Positions 25,061-34,808 of a DNA stretch of 64,000 nucleotides are shown here, in pieces (within the stretch, counting starts at the first letter, position 1; every line of letters starts with the position of its first letter). Below the pieces are notes generated by a model. It saw nothing but the letters and a program-made list of their open reading frames with translations, had not been told where the DNA came from and did not search any database. A program made the translations under genes and the position numbers. This DNA comes from Sphingobacteriales bacterium (GTDB lineage Bacteria > Bacteroidota > Bacteroidia > Chitinophagales > UBA2359): NCBI GenBank assembly GCA_016718845.1, contig JADKCK010000041.1, positions 6,498 to 70,497 on the forward strand. The letters run 5' to 3'.

Positions 25061-25766
25061 ATTAGTGGGAGATATAATGGGTTAAAAAGCAATCGGTAGG
25101 CTGTAAATGTAAGATAATGTGTTTTTTAAATGGGATAAAAAATCAAAAATTTCATATCATAAGCCGAAAAGACTTTACCTATCCCTGTATTTAAGCATTA
25201 CAGAAATAAGCAAATTAATGTAGTAGTATTGCGTTTAAAGTGTTGTGTTATTGGTTTACTTATAAAGTAATAGAGGTTGAAGAAAACCAGTAACACCATT
25301 GAGCTAGAATTGGGCTGCAAAGATGCACTATATTTACCGATTTCCCAAAATAAATGAAACATTTAACACAATACTTGCACTAAAAAAGGTTTTTTTTTAT
25401 GTCTTTATATTTTGTTTTTTATTTAGTATAAAAACAATGGTAAAAAGGTAAAGGTTAGGTAAAATAAAATATTCAAATAGTGATTTATGTGCATTTGTTT
25501 TTGCTTCTAATTGTATAATAATAAAAAATACATGTAAATGCTATGCAAAGCCATGCTACCCCAAACGGGTTAATAGGATAGCTATTTCTGCCAAAAAAAG
25601 TTTTTTCTGTCGTTTTTTTAAAAATTTTCCAATTTTTACGTACCTTTGTTTGTTGTTTGCTTAATAAGTGCAAATAATTAAATGTGTAATAAACAGTAAT
25701 TTGTTTATTTTCTTTAAATTAAAAGCTTTCTACTAAATTTCTAACATAATAGTTAATAAAAAAAAT
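25061..25766. other. A+T-rich 706-bp spacer between divergent dnaA and PBP1A
   Basis: It contains a weak dnaA -7 box (CATCTTTG, minus, 25318-25325) and a strong box for PBP1A at 25641-25648. No DnaA-box cluster (TTATCCACA-like), hairpin or coding frame was recognised. Confidence 0.5.
25641..25648 (+). promoter_or_regulatory. -7 box of the PBP1A gene
   Basis: TACCTTTG, 119 bp before the ATG at 25767. Confidence 0.55.
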
Positions 25767-28376
25767 ATGGCAATCACCAAAGTATTTAATCAACCACCAC
25801 CACCACCTAACCCTAATCGAAACAACAATAACGAACCATATCAAAATAATTTACCACAACCCAAAAAACCTAAAACCGGTTTTTTAGCCAATAAACCCAA
25901 TCTTAGACTTATTTTGGTAACGTTTGGTTTTTTAACCATATTGGGTGCATTGGCACTTGGCGGTTTGTTTTTTGCTGTGTTGGGCGGTACTTTTGGCGAT
26001 GTACCTACCCGAACCGACCTTCTGCACATTCAAAATCCACTTGCCTCAGAAGTATACGCCAACGACGGCTCGGTTTTGGGCAAATTTTATTTTCAAAATA
26101 GGTCGTATGTGCCATATAAGCAAATATCGCCACATATTGTAAATGCCCTTATTGCCACCGAAGACGAGCGCTTTTTTCAGCACAAAGGCGTTGATGTAGT
26201 TAGCTTAGGGCGCGTATTAATCAAATCTATTTTATTAGGCGGCGAGGGCGGCGGCGGTAGCACCATTAGCCAACAAGTAATCAAAAACTTGTTCCCGCGC
26301 GAAAATCATGGTGCATTAACCATGCCAGTTAACAAAATGCGCGAAGCAATAATTGCCTATCGCCTCGAAAATACGTATAGCAAAGAACAAGTACTAAGCT
26401 TATATCTAAACACCGTGCCTTTTGGCGAAAATATGTTTGGTATTGGCTCTGCATCGCAGCGCTTTTTTGGCAAAAAACCTGCCGACATAAAACCCGAAGA
26501 AGCCGCCGTTTTAGTAGGCATGTTAAAAGCCAATACCAGCTACAACCCGCGTCTAAATCCCGCAAAATCGTTGCAGCGCCGAAACGTAGTATTAGAGCAA
26601 ATGCGTAAAAACAAATACCTTAAAGACCAACAAGCCGCCGACCTCAAAAAACTACCCCTAACGCTAAACTATCGCCGCGAGTCGACCGACGATGGTTTGG
26701 CTCCGCACCTGCGCGAACGCTTACGACAAGAAGTGCAAGCTTATCTAAAACAACACCCCAAAACCGATGGTACTGTATACAATGTATACACCGACGGTTT
26801 GAAGATAGAAACTACCATAGACGCACGCATGCAACAATACGCCGAAGAAGCCGTTGCCGAACACATGAAAACCCTACAGAAAAAATTTGACGAACACTGG
26901 AAAAGTCAAAAACCATGGGGAACCGCCAACGATATTATCGTAAGCTCCAAAAAGCAATCCGAACGCTACCTAAACATGAAACGAAACAAAGCCTCGGAAG
27001 CAGCCATTGATAAAGCTTTTAGAACAAAAGTACCCATGAAAGTGTTCTCTTGGCAGGGCGAGGTCGAAAAAAACATGACACCCATCGACTCTATAGCCTA
27101 TTACCTAATGTTCTTAAACACAGGCTTTATTGCCTCCGACCCCTACACAGGCGAAGTAAAAGCCTATGTAGGTAGTATTAGTCACCAATATTTTAAATAC
27201 GATTATGCCAACACCCGCCGACAAGTAGGCTCTACCTTTAAACCCATCGTGTACGCCACCGCCATAGACCAAGGCATTGAGCCATGCAAGTTTTACCCCA
27301 ACGAGCTGCGCACCTACACCAATTACCAAAACTGGACACCCAAAAACTCGGAAGACGAATACGGCGGCTATTACTCTATGAAGGGAGCATTGGCAAAATC
27401 AGTCAATACCGTATCGGTCGAAATTTTATTTGAAGCAGGCTTAGAAAACGTAGTATTGATGGCAGAAAAAATAGGCATAAAAAGCCAAATCCCTCAAATG
27501 CCCTCTATTGCTTTGGGTACCGCCGAAATATCCTTAAACAATATGGTAAGCGCCTATAGCGCCTTCGACAATGGCGGCTACTATACACCCCTCGTTTACC
27601 TAAAAAGTATTAAAGATAAAAATGGCAAACTAATCGCCGATTTTAAACCACAAAATTACCGCTATCGAGGGCAAGTAATGAAAACCAATACCGCCCGCGA
27701 TATCACCGACATTATGACCGAAGTAGTAAACAATGGAACCGCCCGCCGACTACGCACCGAGTATAAACTAACCAACGACATTGCAGGCAAAACAGGCACC
27801 ACACAGTCTCAGGGCGATGGCTGGTTTTTGGGTTATACCCCCACCTTAGTAGCCGGAGCATGGGTAGGTGGCTTTGACCAACGCATACGGTTTCGTACCA
27901 TTGGGCAAGGACAAGGCGCCGCCATGGCACTGCCTATTTGGGGCATTTTTATGAGCAAAGTAAGCAAAGATACTAAATATTGGCAAGATATGTACAAAAA
28001 ATTTACACCTCTTACCACCGAACAACAACAACAATTAGAGTGCGAAACCTTCGCCGAATACATACAAGATGTATACCAAGACAATGAAATTGCCGCCCAA
28101 GACCAAGAAAGCATCGTAGAAGTGGTAGACGAAAACAATAATCCCGTTCCTCAACCACCTATCAACCAAATGCCGCGTACCTTTAAACCCGGCACACCAA
28201 ACTCGTCTAACCGAATGGAACAACCCGCCGCAAGCCCATCTTCATCGCCCGATAAACCCGTGCGCGTAAAAGTAAAACCACAAGGCAGCAGCCCAACCGC
28301 CCAAAAACCCACCAACGAACCCCAACAAAAAGGCAACTTCTTTGATAAACTACGAAGCGTTTTTGAAAAAAAATAA
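25767..28376 (+). CDS. Class A penicillin-binding protein (PBP1A-like)
   Basis: The 869-residue protein has a Pro/Asn-rich cytoplasmic start (residues 1-45), one transmembrane helix (about 48-72) and a GT51 transglycosylase domain with EDERFFQHKGVD, GGSTISQQVIKNLF and LNTVPFGENMFGIGSAS. A transpeptidase domain follows, with GSTFKPI (catalytic Ser), SVN and KTGTT. It polymerises and crosslinks peptidoglycan at the inner membrane. The last 100 residues are a disordered, basic Pro/Ser tail (SSSPDKPVRVKVKPQGS). The size is slightly above average because of the two low-complexity ends. It has its own promoter; the 92-bp dispersed repeat lies just downstream. Confidence 0.94.
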   Translation: MAITKVFNQPPPPPNPNRNNNNEPYQNNLPQPKKPKTGFLANKPNLRLILVTFGFLTILGALALGGLFFAVLGGTFGDVPTRTDLLHIQNPLASEVYANDGSVLGKFYFQNRSYVPYKQISPHIVNALIATEDERFFQHKGVDVVSLGRVLIKSILLGGEGGGGSTISQQVIKNLFPRENHGALTMPVNKMREAIIAYRLENTYSKEQVLSLYLNTVPFGENMFGIGSASQRFFGKKPADIKPEEAAVLVGMLKANTSYNPRLNPAKSLQRRNVVLEQMRKNKYLKDQQAADLKKLPLTLNYRRESTDDGLAPHLRERLRQEVQAYLKQHPKTDGTVYNVYTDGLKIETTIDARMQQYAEEAVAEHMKTLQKKFDEHWKSQKPWGTANDIIVSSKKQSERYLNMKRNKASEAAIDKAFRTKVPMKVFSWQGEVEKNMTPIDSIAYYLMFLNTGFIASDPYTGEVKAYVGSISHQYFKYDYANTRRQVGSTFKPIVYATAIDQGIEPCKFYPNELRTYTNYQNWTPKNSEDEYGGYYSMKGALAKSVNTVSVEILFEAGLENVVLMAEKIGIKSQIPQMPSIALGTAEISLNNMVSAYSAFDNGGYYTPLVYLKSIKDKNGKLIADFKPQNYRYRGQVMKTNTARDITDIMTEVVNNGTARRLRTEYKLTNDIAGKTGTTQSQGDGWFLGYTPTLVAGAWVGGFDQRIRFRTIGQGQGAAMALPIWGIFMSKVSKDTKYWQDMYKKFTPLTTEQQQQLECETFAEYIQDVYQDNEIAAQDQESIVEVVDENNNPVPQPPINQMPRTFKPGTPNSSNRMEQPAASPSSSPDKPVRVKVKPQGSSPTAQKPTNEPQQKGNFFDKLRSVFEKK

Positions 28377-28435
28377 CACTAACAGTAAATGCTGTTTATC
28401 AACCTTAAAACCAAAATAATAAAAGCTTGCGCCCG

Positions 28436-28527
28436 CCCCGCTTGACGCGGTAAATGTCTTTTTTGGGGGTGATGATTGGCTTACCCTATTTGCACAGCCT
28501 ATGGCACCCCCATAGCAAAGCAAGCAC
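28436..28527 (+). repeat. 92-bp two-hairpin dispersed repeat, copy A
   Basis: Begins CCCCGCTTGACGCGG (a small hairpin, CCGC-TTGAC-GCGG). After a T-run comes a second stem from GGGGGTG (28465-28471) with CACCCCC (28505-28511). It ends AGCAAAGCAAGC. It differs from copy B (40220-40311, inverted) at about 6 of 92 positions. It lies in the spacer after PBP1A. Confidence 0.85.
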
Positions 28528-28633
28528 AACCCCAACAAAAACACACACAAACTAACGATAGGTGTAATAAAAAACATATAACTATCCAAATTACAGTCTA
28601 TAATTAACAATTTATAATTAATAATTGCACTCC

Positions 28634-30262
28634 ATGTCCAACGGATTTTTCAAAATTCCTTATCCCAAAAACGAACCCGTTTTAAACTACGCCCCCGGCT
28701 CGGCAGAACGCAAAGCACTACAAGATGCCATTGCCGAACTAAAAAGCCAAACCGCCGACCTACCCATGATTATCAACGGGCAAGAAGTGCGAACCGATAA
28801 CCACGTTGCCATGCACCCACCGCACCAACTAAGCCACCATTTAGGTGTGTTTCACAAGGGCGATGTGTCGCACGTAAACCAAGCCATTGATGCCGCCTTA
28901 GCCGCCAAACCACTTTGGGAGGCTATGTCGTGGGAACACCGAGCTGCCATATTTATGAAAGCCGCCGAGTTGTTGGCAGGTCCTTATCGCTACAAAATGA
29001 ACGCCGCCACCATGTTGGCACAATCCAAAAACGCCTATCAAGCCGAAATAGACGCCGCTTGCGAAATGATAGACTTTTTTAGATTCAACGCCTATTATAT
29101 GGCACAAATATACGCAGGTCAACCCGATTCGCTGCCCGGCATCTGGAACCGCTCCGAGTATCGCCCACTCGAGGGCTTTGTCGTAGCCATCACCCCTTTC
29201 AATTTTACATCTATTGCAGGTAACTTATGCGCCGCACCCGCCCTAATGGGTAATGTGGTAGTATGGAAACCCGCCGAAACCCAAATCTATTCGGCACATG
29301 TTATCATGGAGATTTTCCAAAAAGCAGGCTTGCCCGATGGTGTAATTAATTTAGTACACGTAAGTGGTCCCGTTTTGGGCAATACCGTTTTCTCGCATCC
29401 ACAGTTTGCGGGTATCCACTTTACAGGCTCAACAGGTACATTTAACTATATGTGGAAAACCATCGGCGAAAACATTGCCAAATACAAAAGTTATCCGCGT
29501 ATAGTGGGCGAAACAGGGGGTAAAGATTTTGTAATGGCACACAACAGCGCCGACCCCGCCGAAGTTGCCGTAGCCCTATCGCGTGGTGCATTTGAGTACC
29601 AAGGACAAAAATGCTCGGCTGCATCAAGGGCGTATATACCACAAAGTTTATGGAAAACCATATCCGAACGCTTAGTAACAGATGTAAAATCGTTTAAAAT
29701 GGGCATTGCCGATGATTTTAGCAACTTTATAAATGCCGTAATCGACGAAAAATCTTTCGACAAAATTACTTCGTATATTGCCCAAGCCAAAACCGATGCC
29801 GATGCCCAAATTATTGTAGGCGGAAACTACGACAAAACAGAAGGCTATTTCATTGAGCCTACTGTTATTGTAACCACTAACCCGCAATATGTTACCTTAA
29901 CCGAAGAGCTTTTTGGTCCCGTTTTGACCATCTACGTATACCAAGACCAAGACTTTGAAGCAACCCTCGACCTCGTCGACCAAACATCGCCCTATGCCTT
30001 AACAGGCGCGTTTTTTGCCCGAGACCGAGCCGTTATTCAGTTAGCAAGCGACCGCCTCCGACATGCCGCAGGTAATTTTTACATAAACGATAAACCTACC
30101 GGAGCTGTTGTGAACCAACAACCCTTTGGCGGCGGCAGAGCTTCGGGCACCAACGACAAAGCTGGCTCGTACCTTAACCTTACACGTTGGGTTTCGGCAA
30201 GGTCAATCAAAGAAACATTTGTACCCGCCACCGATTACCGTTACTCGTTTTTAGGCGAATAG
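28634..30262 (+). CDS. pruA: L-glutamate gamma-semialdehyde dehydrogenase (P5C dehydrogenase)
   Basis: From the ATG at 28634 the protein is 542 residues, the length of the P5CDH family (about 540). It has the aldehyde-dehydrogenase NAD pocket (ITPFNFTSIAGNL, VVWKPAETQ), FTGSTGTF, the general base Glu in VGETGGKD and the nucleophile Cys in YQGQKCSAASR. The early PGSAERKALQDAI and the NDKPTGAVVNQQPFGGGRASGTNDKAG end are diagnostic of P5CDH, the second step of proline breakdown to glutamate. No proline dehydrogenase lies nearby. A TTG nine bases upstream is an unlikely alternative start. Confidence 0.94.
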   Translation: MSNGFFKIPYPKNEPVLNYAPGSAERKALQDAIAELKSQTADLPMIINGQEVRTDNHVAMHPPHQLSHHLGVFHKGDVSHVNQAIDAALAAKPLWEAMSWEHRAAIFMKAAELLAGPYRYKMNAATMLAQSKNAYQAEIDAACEMIDFFRFNAYYMAQIYAGQPDSLPGIWNRSEYRPLEGFVVAITPFNFTSIAGNLCAAPALMGNVVVWKPAETQIYSAHVIMEIFQKAGLPDGVINLVHVSGPVLGNTVFSHPQFAGIHFTGSTGTFNYMWKTIGENIAKYKSYPRIVGETGGKDFVMAHNSADPAEVAVALSRGAFEYQGQKCSAASRAYIPQSLWKTISERLVTDVKSFKMGIADDFSNFINAVIDEKSFDKITSYIAQAKTDADAQIIVGGNYDKTEGYFIEPTVIVTTNPQYVTLTEELFGPVLTIYVYQDQDFEATLDLVDQTSPYALTGAFFARDRAVIQLASDRLRHAAGNFYINDKPTGAVVNQQPFGGGRASGTNDKAGSYLNLTRWVSARSIKETFVPATDYRYSFLGE

Positions 30263-30360
30263 GCTTTGGTGCTGCAAACTACAGGCTGTTTGCTTTTGTG
30301 TTTCTGCGTTTAGCATACGCATCATAGCCAAAGCCTGTAGCCAACAGCTAAAATCCACAT
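30263..30360. repeat. Inverted repeat debris after pruA
   Basis: TTTGG, ACAGGCT and GCTGTTTG words on the left are mirrored by AGCCAAAGCCTGTAGCC on the right, forming a loose hairpin. The words relate to those in the spacer at 5773-5923. Confidence 0.45.
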
Positions 30361-30390
30361 CAACATCAATAACAACAAAAACCCAACAAA

Positions 30391-30684
30391 ATGGAAAATA
30401 AAGAACCATTCGAATTGCGCTTTTCGGCTAGCCGATTAGGCGACCCTATTACCCCCGACGAGGTAGTGCTAACCGAAAAAGGTGTAGCTTTTGTTATCAA
30501 AGAAATATTTAACCAACAAGATAGCTTTGTATTTTACGAAGATATTTCGGGCGTAGAAATTGAAAGCGGCATTATTCTGTCTAACATACGCATTATGATG
30601 CGCGCCCGCCCACCGATGACCATCGAAAATTTTTCGAACGATGATGCCCGCCAAATTAAAGAACTAATTTTGCAAAGGGTGTAA
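30391..30684 (+). CDS. Small hypothetical protein, possibly bacterial PH-like
   Basis: A 97-residue soluble protein: an acidic start, then seven short strand-like segments (FELRFSAS, EVVLTEKGVAFVIK, SFVFYEDISGVEIESG, IRIMMRARPPMTIENF) and one final helix (DDARQIKELILQ). This beta-rich run closed by a helix is like single bacterial PH domains, but the match is by pattern only. It sits 130 bp after pruA and before a strong terminator. The function is unknown. Confidence 0.6.
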   Translation: MENKEPFELRFSASRLGDPITPDEVVLTEKGVAFVIKEIFNQQDSFVFYEDISGVEIESGIILSNIRIMMRARPPMTIENFSNDDARQIKELILQRV

Positions 30685-30766
30685 ATGTTAGGTAAATAAA
30701 TTAGTCAAATAATTTAATTATAAAAATAACTTAATTGTTATATTGCTATATAAAGCCTACAAAAAT

Positions 30767-30809
30767 AATTATCCGCCTTTTATCACTTATTGATAAAAGG
30801 CGGATAATT
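30767..30809. terminator. Strong bidirectional hairpin
   Basis: A perfect 19-bp stem (30767-30785 with 30791-30809) and 5-nt loop CTTAT between converging genes. The flanking A/T-runs are short, so termination is likely but not textbook. Confidence 0.75.
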
Positions 30810-30828
30810 GTTTGGTAGCTAATTTGTG

Positions 30829-32847
30829 TTAGTAGAGCAAGGTTACATTGCCTTTTTTCGAGCGTTTGGTTCCGTCATTAAATTCAATGTTTATACTGTA
30901 GGCATATATCCCCATTTCTTGCAATGTACCTTTAAACATGCCATTCCACGAGTCGTTGATATTGTTAGATTCAAATACTTTTTGTCCCCAGCGATTATAA
31001 ACAATACAGTCGAATGTTTTTACATCTTTGGTTGTTATCCTAAAATAATCGTTATGGTTATCGTTGTTTGGCGAAAAAGCATTGGGTACAGCAATAGGAT
31101 ACAAAGTTTCTTTGGTGATAGCTATTGATGCAATGCCGGTACAACCGCTTTGGTTTGTTACCGTAACAGTATAAGTGCCTGCTTGTGTAATTTGTATGAT
31201 TGATGTTCCGCCACCACTCGACCAATTATAAACGGCATAACCGCTACCTGCATCGAGCTGGGTATAGCCCAACTCACCAATAACTACATCGCCAACAATG
31301 CTAGGTGTAGGCAAAGCATTTACGGCTACCGTTGCCGTCGTACTGCCCAAGCAACCATTGGCATTGCTTACCGTAACCGTATAAGTGCCTGCACTTATTA
31401 CCTCAATATCTTGTGCAATATCTCCGGTTGACCATTGGTACGTATTAAAATAATCGGTTGATAGCGTAGTTGTTTCGCCTTCGCAAATGCTTAAATTGCC
31501 GCTAATTTGTGGTTCCAAGCTGTTACTTATCACCACATTTGCGTTGGCTACGCCTGTACAGCCATTGGCATCTGTTACGGTAACAAATACATCGCCGCTG
31601 GTGTTTATGGTGTTGTTAGCGTTTGTGGTTCCGTTACTCCATATATATTGTGTGTAGGGTTGGTTGGTAGATAGGGTAGTTGCACCACCATTGCAAATAC
31701 TTAAATTGCCTATAATAGTAGGTGTTGGTGGCTCATTAATGCTAATGCTTATCTCGTCGGTGGCAGGGCAGCCTCCATCACCAAAAACAGTTACTGTGTA
31801 GGTTCCCGCCTGATTAACCGAAATGGTTTGGCTTGTTTCGCCCGTCGACCATTGATAAAAGAAAAACGAACCCGCATCTAACAAACTTGTTTCGCCCTCG
31901 CAAAGTGTATCATCGCCTATTATAGTGGTACTTGGATTACCTACATTAACCACTATTGTGTCGGACAATGTTTGACAACCTTGTACATAAGTAACCACAT
32001 AGGTAGTGGTGGTAGTGGGTGTTGCTAATGGGTTTTGTATGTTTGGGTTGTTTAAAGTGGCAGCAGGTGTCCATTGGTAATTACTGCCCGAGGGTGCGTT
32101 TAGCTGTGCCGAACTACCCGCACAAATACTAATGTTGGGCGTAACCTCAAAAAACGAAGCATCTAACAAACAAATACTTTGCTCGTTGAACAAGGCACCA
32201 GTGGCAGCCGTAAATCCCCAAAAAACATTGCCATCTCCACCAAAAATACTGTTAACAATGTCGTCCGTATAGCTAAGGCGCAACACACAATCGAAATAAA
32301 CCGATAGGGTAGTAGTGGCTGCGTCCCAAATTACGCGCACCAAATGGTCGTTGCAATCCTCGATGTTGGCATTGCTGGAGCTTGCTTGTATGGGACCCGC
32401 TAAGTTATTGGGCGATGAATGATTAAGCACCCCATTGCTCATGATAGCCACATGGTCGTAGAAAGGGTCGTTGTTGGGGTTGCCGTTTTGGTACGTATCA
32501 AACTCAATACCTACCGAGGGAGCGATGCCCTCGAAGCCTAAACCACCCCCAAGCGTACCAACATTAGTACTAACTGGCTGAAACCCAAACACCAAGCCAT
32601 CGGCTCCATTATCATCAATACAACCCAAGTTTACGCTAATAGTTACATCAAACGAGTTGTTTAGGTCAATTTGGTCTAAACACCAAATCGAGCCACTTTG
32701 CGACATTTGTTGGTTGGTAAGCCGATAACACAAATCGTTTAATTGAGTAGCATTGCCATTAACCTGAAACTGGGGTATTTGGTTTTGGGCAGATGCTGTG
32801 CAAAAAGCAATGCACAAGCTAATAAATAATAAGTATAATTTTTTCAT
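30829..32847 (-). CDS. T9SS type B protein with L-type lectin and Ig-like repeats
   Basis: The 672-residue secreted protein starts with a signal peptide (ending CTASAQ). A legume-type lectin domain (about 25-235) follows, with GADGLVFGFQP, VGIEFDTYQNG and LVRVIWDAATTTLSVYFD. Then come four or five Ig/PKD-like repeats of about 75 residues, each having QWSTGE, GTYTVTV and LSICEG-type phrases. A C-terminal gliding-motility-associated type B sorting domain ends it (VPNAFSPNNDNHNDYF, YNRWGQKVFES). It is probably a cell-surface adhesin binding carbohydrate. The lectin half keeps the Asp/Asn loop expected for metal-dependent sugar binding. It is a stand-alone gene. Confidence 0.88.
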   Translation of the reverse strand: MKKLYLLFISLCIAFCTASAQNQIPQFQVNGNATQLNDLCYRLTNQQMSQSGSIWCLDQIDLNNSFDVTISVNLGCIDDNGADGLVFGFQPVSTNVGTLGGGLGFEGIAPSVGIEFDTYQNGNPNNDPFYDHVAIMSNGVLNHSSPNNLAGPIQASSSNANIEDCNDHLVRVIWDAATTTLSVYFDCVLRLSYTDDIVNSIFGGDGNVFWGFTAATGALFNEQSICLLDASFFEVTPNISICAGSSAQLNAPSGSNYQWTPAATLNNPNIQNPLATPTTTTTYVVTYVQGCQTLSDTIVVNVGNPSTTIIGDDTLCEGETSLLDAGSFFFYQWSTGETSQTISVNQAGTYTVTVFGDGGCPATDEISISINEPPTPTIIGNLSICNGGATTLSTNQPYTQYIWSNGTTNANNTINTSGDVFVTVTDANGCTGVANANVVISNSLEPQISGNLSICEGETTTLSTDYFNTYQWSTGDIAQDIEVISAGTYTVTVSNANGCLGSTTATVAVNALPTPSIVGDVVIGELGYTQLDAGSGYAVYNWSSGGGTSIIQITQAGTYTVTVTNQSGCTGIASIAITKETLYPIAVPNAFSPNNDNHNDYFRITTKDVKTFDCIVYNRWGQKVFESNNINDSWNGMFKGTLQEMGIYAYSINIEFNDGTKRSKKGNVTLLY

Positions 32848-33289
32848 AGTGAATAAAGATTTTGTTTTTCAGGTATAAAGATGTAAAAGTAAGAAAGATT
32901 TGGGGTTTATCCAAACCGAAACAAATTTTTAATAGTAATAGCTGCTATCGCCCAAAATAAGTGCAAAAAAATAAGCATAAAGTAGTTACTTTTTAAGCCA
33001 TTTAGCGTCTTATTGTCACGATAAAGTCAAGTAATAGCTTTGATAGAGCTACCCATGAAAAAAAAAATGTCTATTTTGGAATAAATACCAACAACTTGTT
33101 GCTATAGTCACCACAATAGTTTGTACCTTTGCGGCAAGATTTTGAAGGTACCACTTCTCTATTAAGTATTTAAAAAAGATTATTCGTAAATAATCTAACC
33201 CATTCCTTCTTATCTAATTTGTGACCCATTTGCCTGCTTTGTACAAATCACTATCAAATGTACTCATTGGTTCACCTAAAAAGTAATTT
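32848..33289. other. 442-bp spacer between divergent surface-protein genes
   Basis: It contains one clear plus-strand -7 box at 33124-33131. The rest is A+T-rich with no repeat or coding frame recognised. Confidence 0.45.
33124..33131 (+). promoter_or_regulatory. -7 box of the gene at 33290
   Basis: TACCTTTG followed by CGGCAAG, leaving an untranslated leader of about 150 bp. Confidence 0.5.
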
Positions 33290-34666
33290 ATGCGAAAAGC
33301 TCTACTTATTCTTTTTGTAATTGTTGCGGTTGTTGCTGGTTTTTGGATGAAAAAAGGTCGAGTATCTTTGGCAAACCTAAAACAAGAAATAGGCAATAAA
33401 GTTGTTTTTGCCAATAACAAAAATACTAACACCACCAGAAATACAGATACCTTACTTGCCGAAAGTTGCCCCGACATGCTTGGGACAGATACCGATTCTA
33501 CTTTTATTGCCCAACTTATAAAAATAGATAATCAAGGCTTGTCCGAAGAAGACAAACTTCGATTTAAAACATTGGCTCCTTTGTTCGAAAAAACAATGCC
33601 CAATAGCCAATTTTTTGTAGCCAAAGCCGATAAAGTAATTATGCTGAAAGGCAAAAATGGTACCAAACTAACTATTCCAAAGCAAACATTTGTTACTACC
33701 GACAACCAAACACCCACAGGTGAGATACAAATTGAGCTAAAAGAATTGTACGACGTATCGGGTTTGTTGTTGGCTAGTTTACCTACTTTGTCCGATCATG
33801 GTATATTGGCAGCCGAAGGTACCTTTTACTTGAATGCCACCGCCGATGGAAAAACACTAAAAATAAACAAAGGCATCACCGTCGAAATTCCAACCGCCCG
33901 AAAAGAAACTAATCGCGGTTTGTTTTACGGCAACCAAACAGCAAATGGTGTTTGGCGTTGGATAGCCTCGTTGGATAACTATAGTAACGACTATAACACA
34001 GAACAACCAACCGACGACACCGAAACAACCATCGAATCGGGTAATATTATGTTAGGCGGAGCATCTACCGAAACCCTTTGGATAGGTGTTGAGTACTGCT
34101 TGGATAGCGCCGAAAAAATGGGCATCAATACCCAAATTATTTCGCAATATATCAACCTATTTCAACAATCAAGTTATAATTGGTGGGGTATTGATAATAC
34201 CGAAACCGAAACCGAAACCGAATTGCCCGACAACTCATCATCGGATAGCTACTCAACCGAACCTACAACTACTCGTAAGTATAAATCTAAATTGCCACGT
34301 ATGGGCAATGTTTTTACGGCTACCCAAATGGGTTGGATAAGCGTTAACCGCAATCAACCTTTTTACACACCTAAAAAACACCTAACAGCACGTATTAACG
34401 CTCCACAAAATACTTCGGTATCGGCATTTTTGGTGCTTAAAAATATGTCTGTTGTTATATCTGCCACCCGCGATGCCGAAGGTAACTATATCTTTGACAA
34501 AGTACCACGCGGAATGAAAGGCTATTTAGTAGCCATGACCTACAAACAAGACCAGCCTTATATTGATATATTAACAATAAACACCGGCGAAAACCCCATC
34601 GAAACCTTAACCTTGCGCCCAACTACCGTTGACCAACTTAAGTATCAAGTGATGCAATTAAAATAA
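33290..34666 (+). CDS. Hypothetical membrane-anchored or exported Bacteroidota protein
   Basis: The 458-residue protein has an N-terminal hydrophobic helix (3-20) without a lipobox. The phrase KGKNGTKLTIPKQTFVT followed by GEIQIELKELYDVSGLLLASLPT matches a widespread Bacteroidota surface family in which a ZU5-like strand block is followed by a WIxxxRF-type segment; here it is GWISVNRNQPFY. A Thr/Glu repeat (TETETETE, about 305) and an Asp/Ser linker precede the last domain, which resembles a carboxypeptidase-regulatory beta-sandwich. Function unknown. It ends 26 bp before a strong terminator. Confidence 0.7.
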   Translation: MRKALLILFVIVAVVAGFWMKKGRVSLANLKQEIGNKVVFANNKNTNTTRNTDTLLAESCPDMLGTDTDSTFIAQLIKIDNQGLSEEDKLRFKTLAPLFEKTMPNSQFFVAKADKVIMLKGKNGTKLTIPKQTFVTTDNQTPTGEIQIELKELYDVSGLLLASLPTLSDHGILAAEGTFYLNATADGKTLKINKGITVEIPTARKETNRGLFYGNQTANGVWRWIASLDNYSNDYNTEQPTDDTETTIESGNIMLGGASTETLWIGVEYCLDSAEKMGINTQIISQYINLFQQSSYNWWGIDNTETETETELPDNSSSDSYSTEPTTTRKYKSKLPRMGNVFTATQMGWISVNRNQPFYTPKKHLTARINAPQNTSVSAFLVLKNMSVVISATRDAEGNYIFDKVPRGMKGYLVAMTYKQDQPYIDILTINTGENPIETLTLRPTTVDQLKYQVMQLK

Positions 34667-34691
34667 ATACAATTAAAATAGTTTGTTATTT

Positions 34692-34734
34692 TGCCTTATT
34701 AGCCCTAATTTCTGGCTAATAAGGCATTTTTTTT
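34692..34734 (+). terminator. Terminator
   Basis: TGCCTTATTAGCC pairs perfectly with GGCTAATAAGGCA, followed by eight T. Confidence 0.88.
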
Positions 34735-34808
34735 GTCATTTCAAAGTAATACTAAAACTTTTGTTGCCCCAATTTGTATACCTATACATTACCTAAATAC
34801 ACCGTAAT

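Noticed and set aside
25061..25766. oriC beside dnaA
   Set aside because: No cluster of TTATCCACA-like DnaA boxes or AT-rich unwinding repeats was recognised; in Bacteroidota oriC often lies elsewhere.
28350..28610. A short minus-strand frame with KKTFTASSGA, similar to one at 50772-50996
   Set aside because: Both lie in the 92-bp interspersed repeat and its flanks; the shared residues come from the DNA repeat, not from a protein family.
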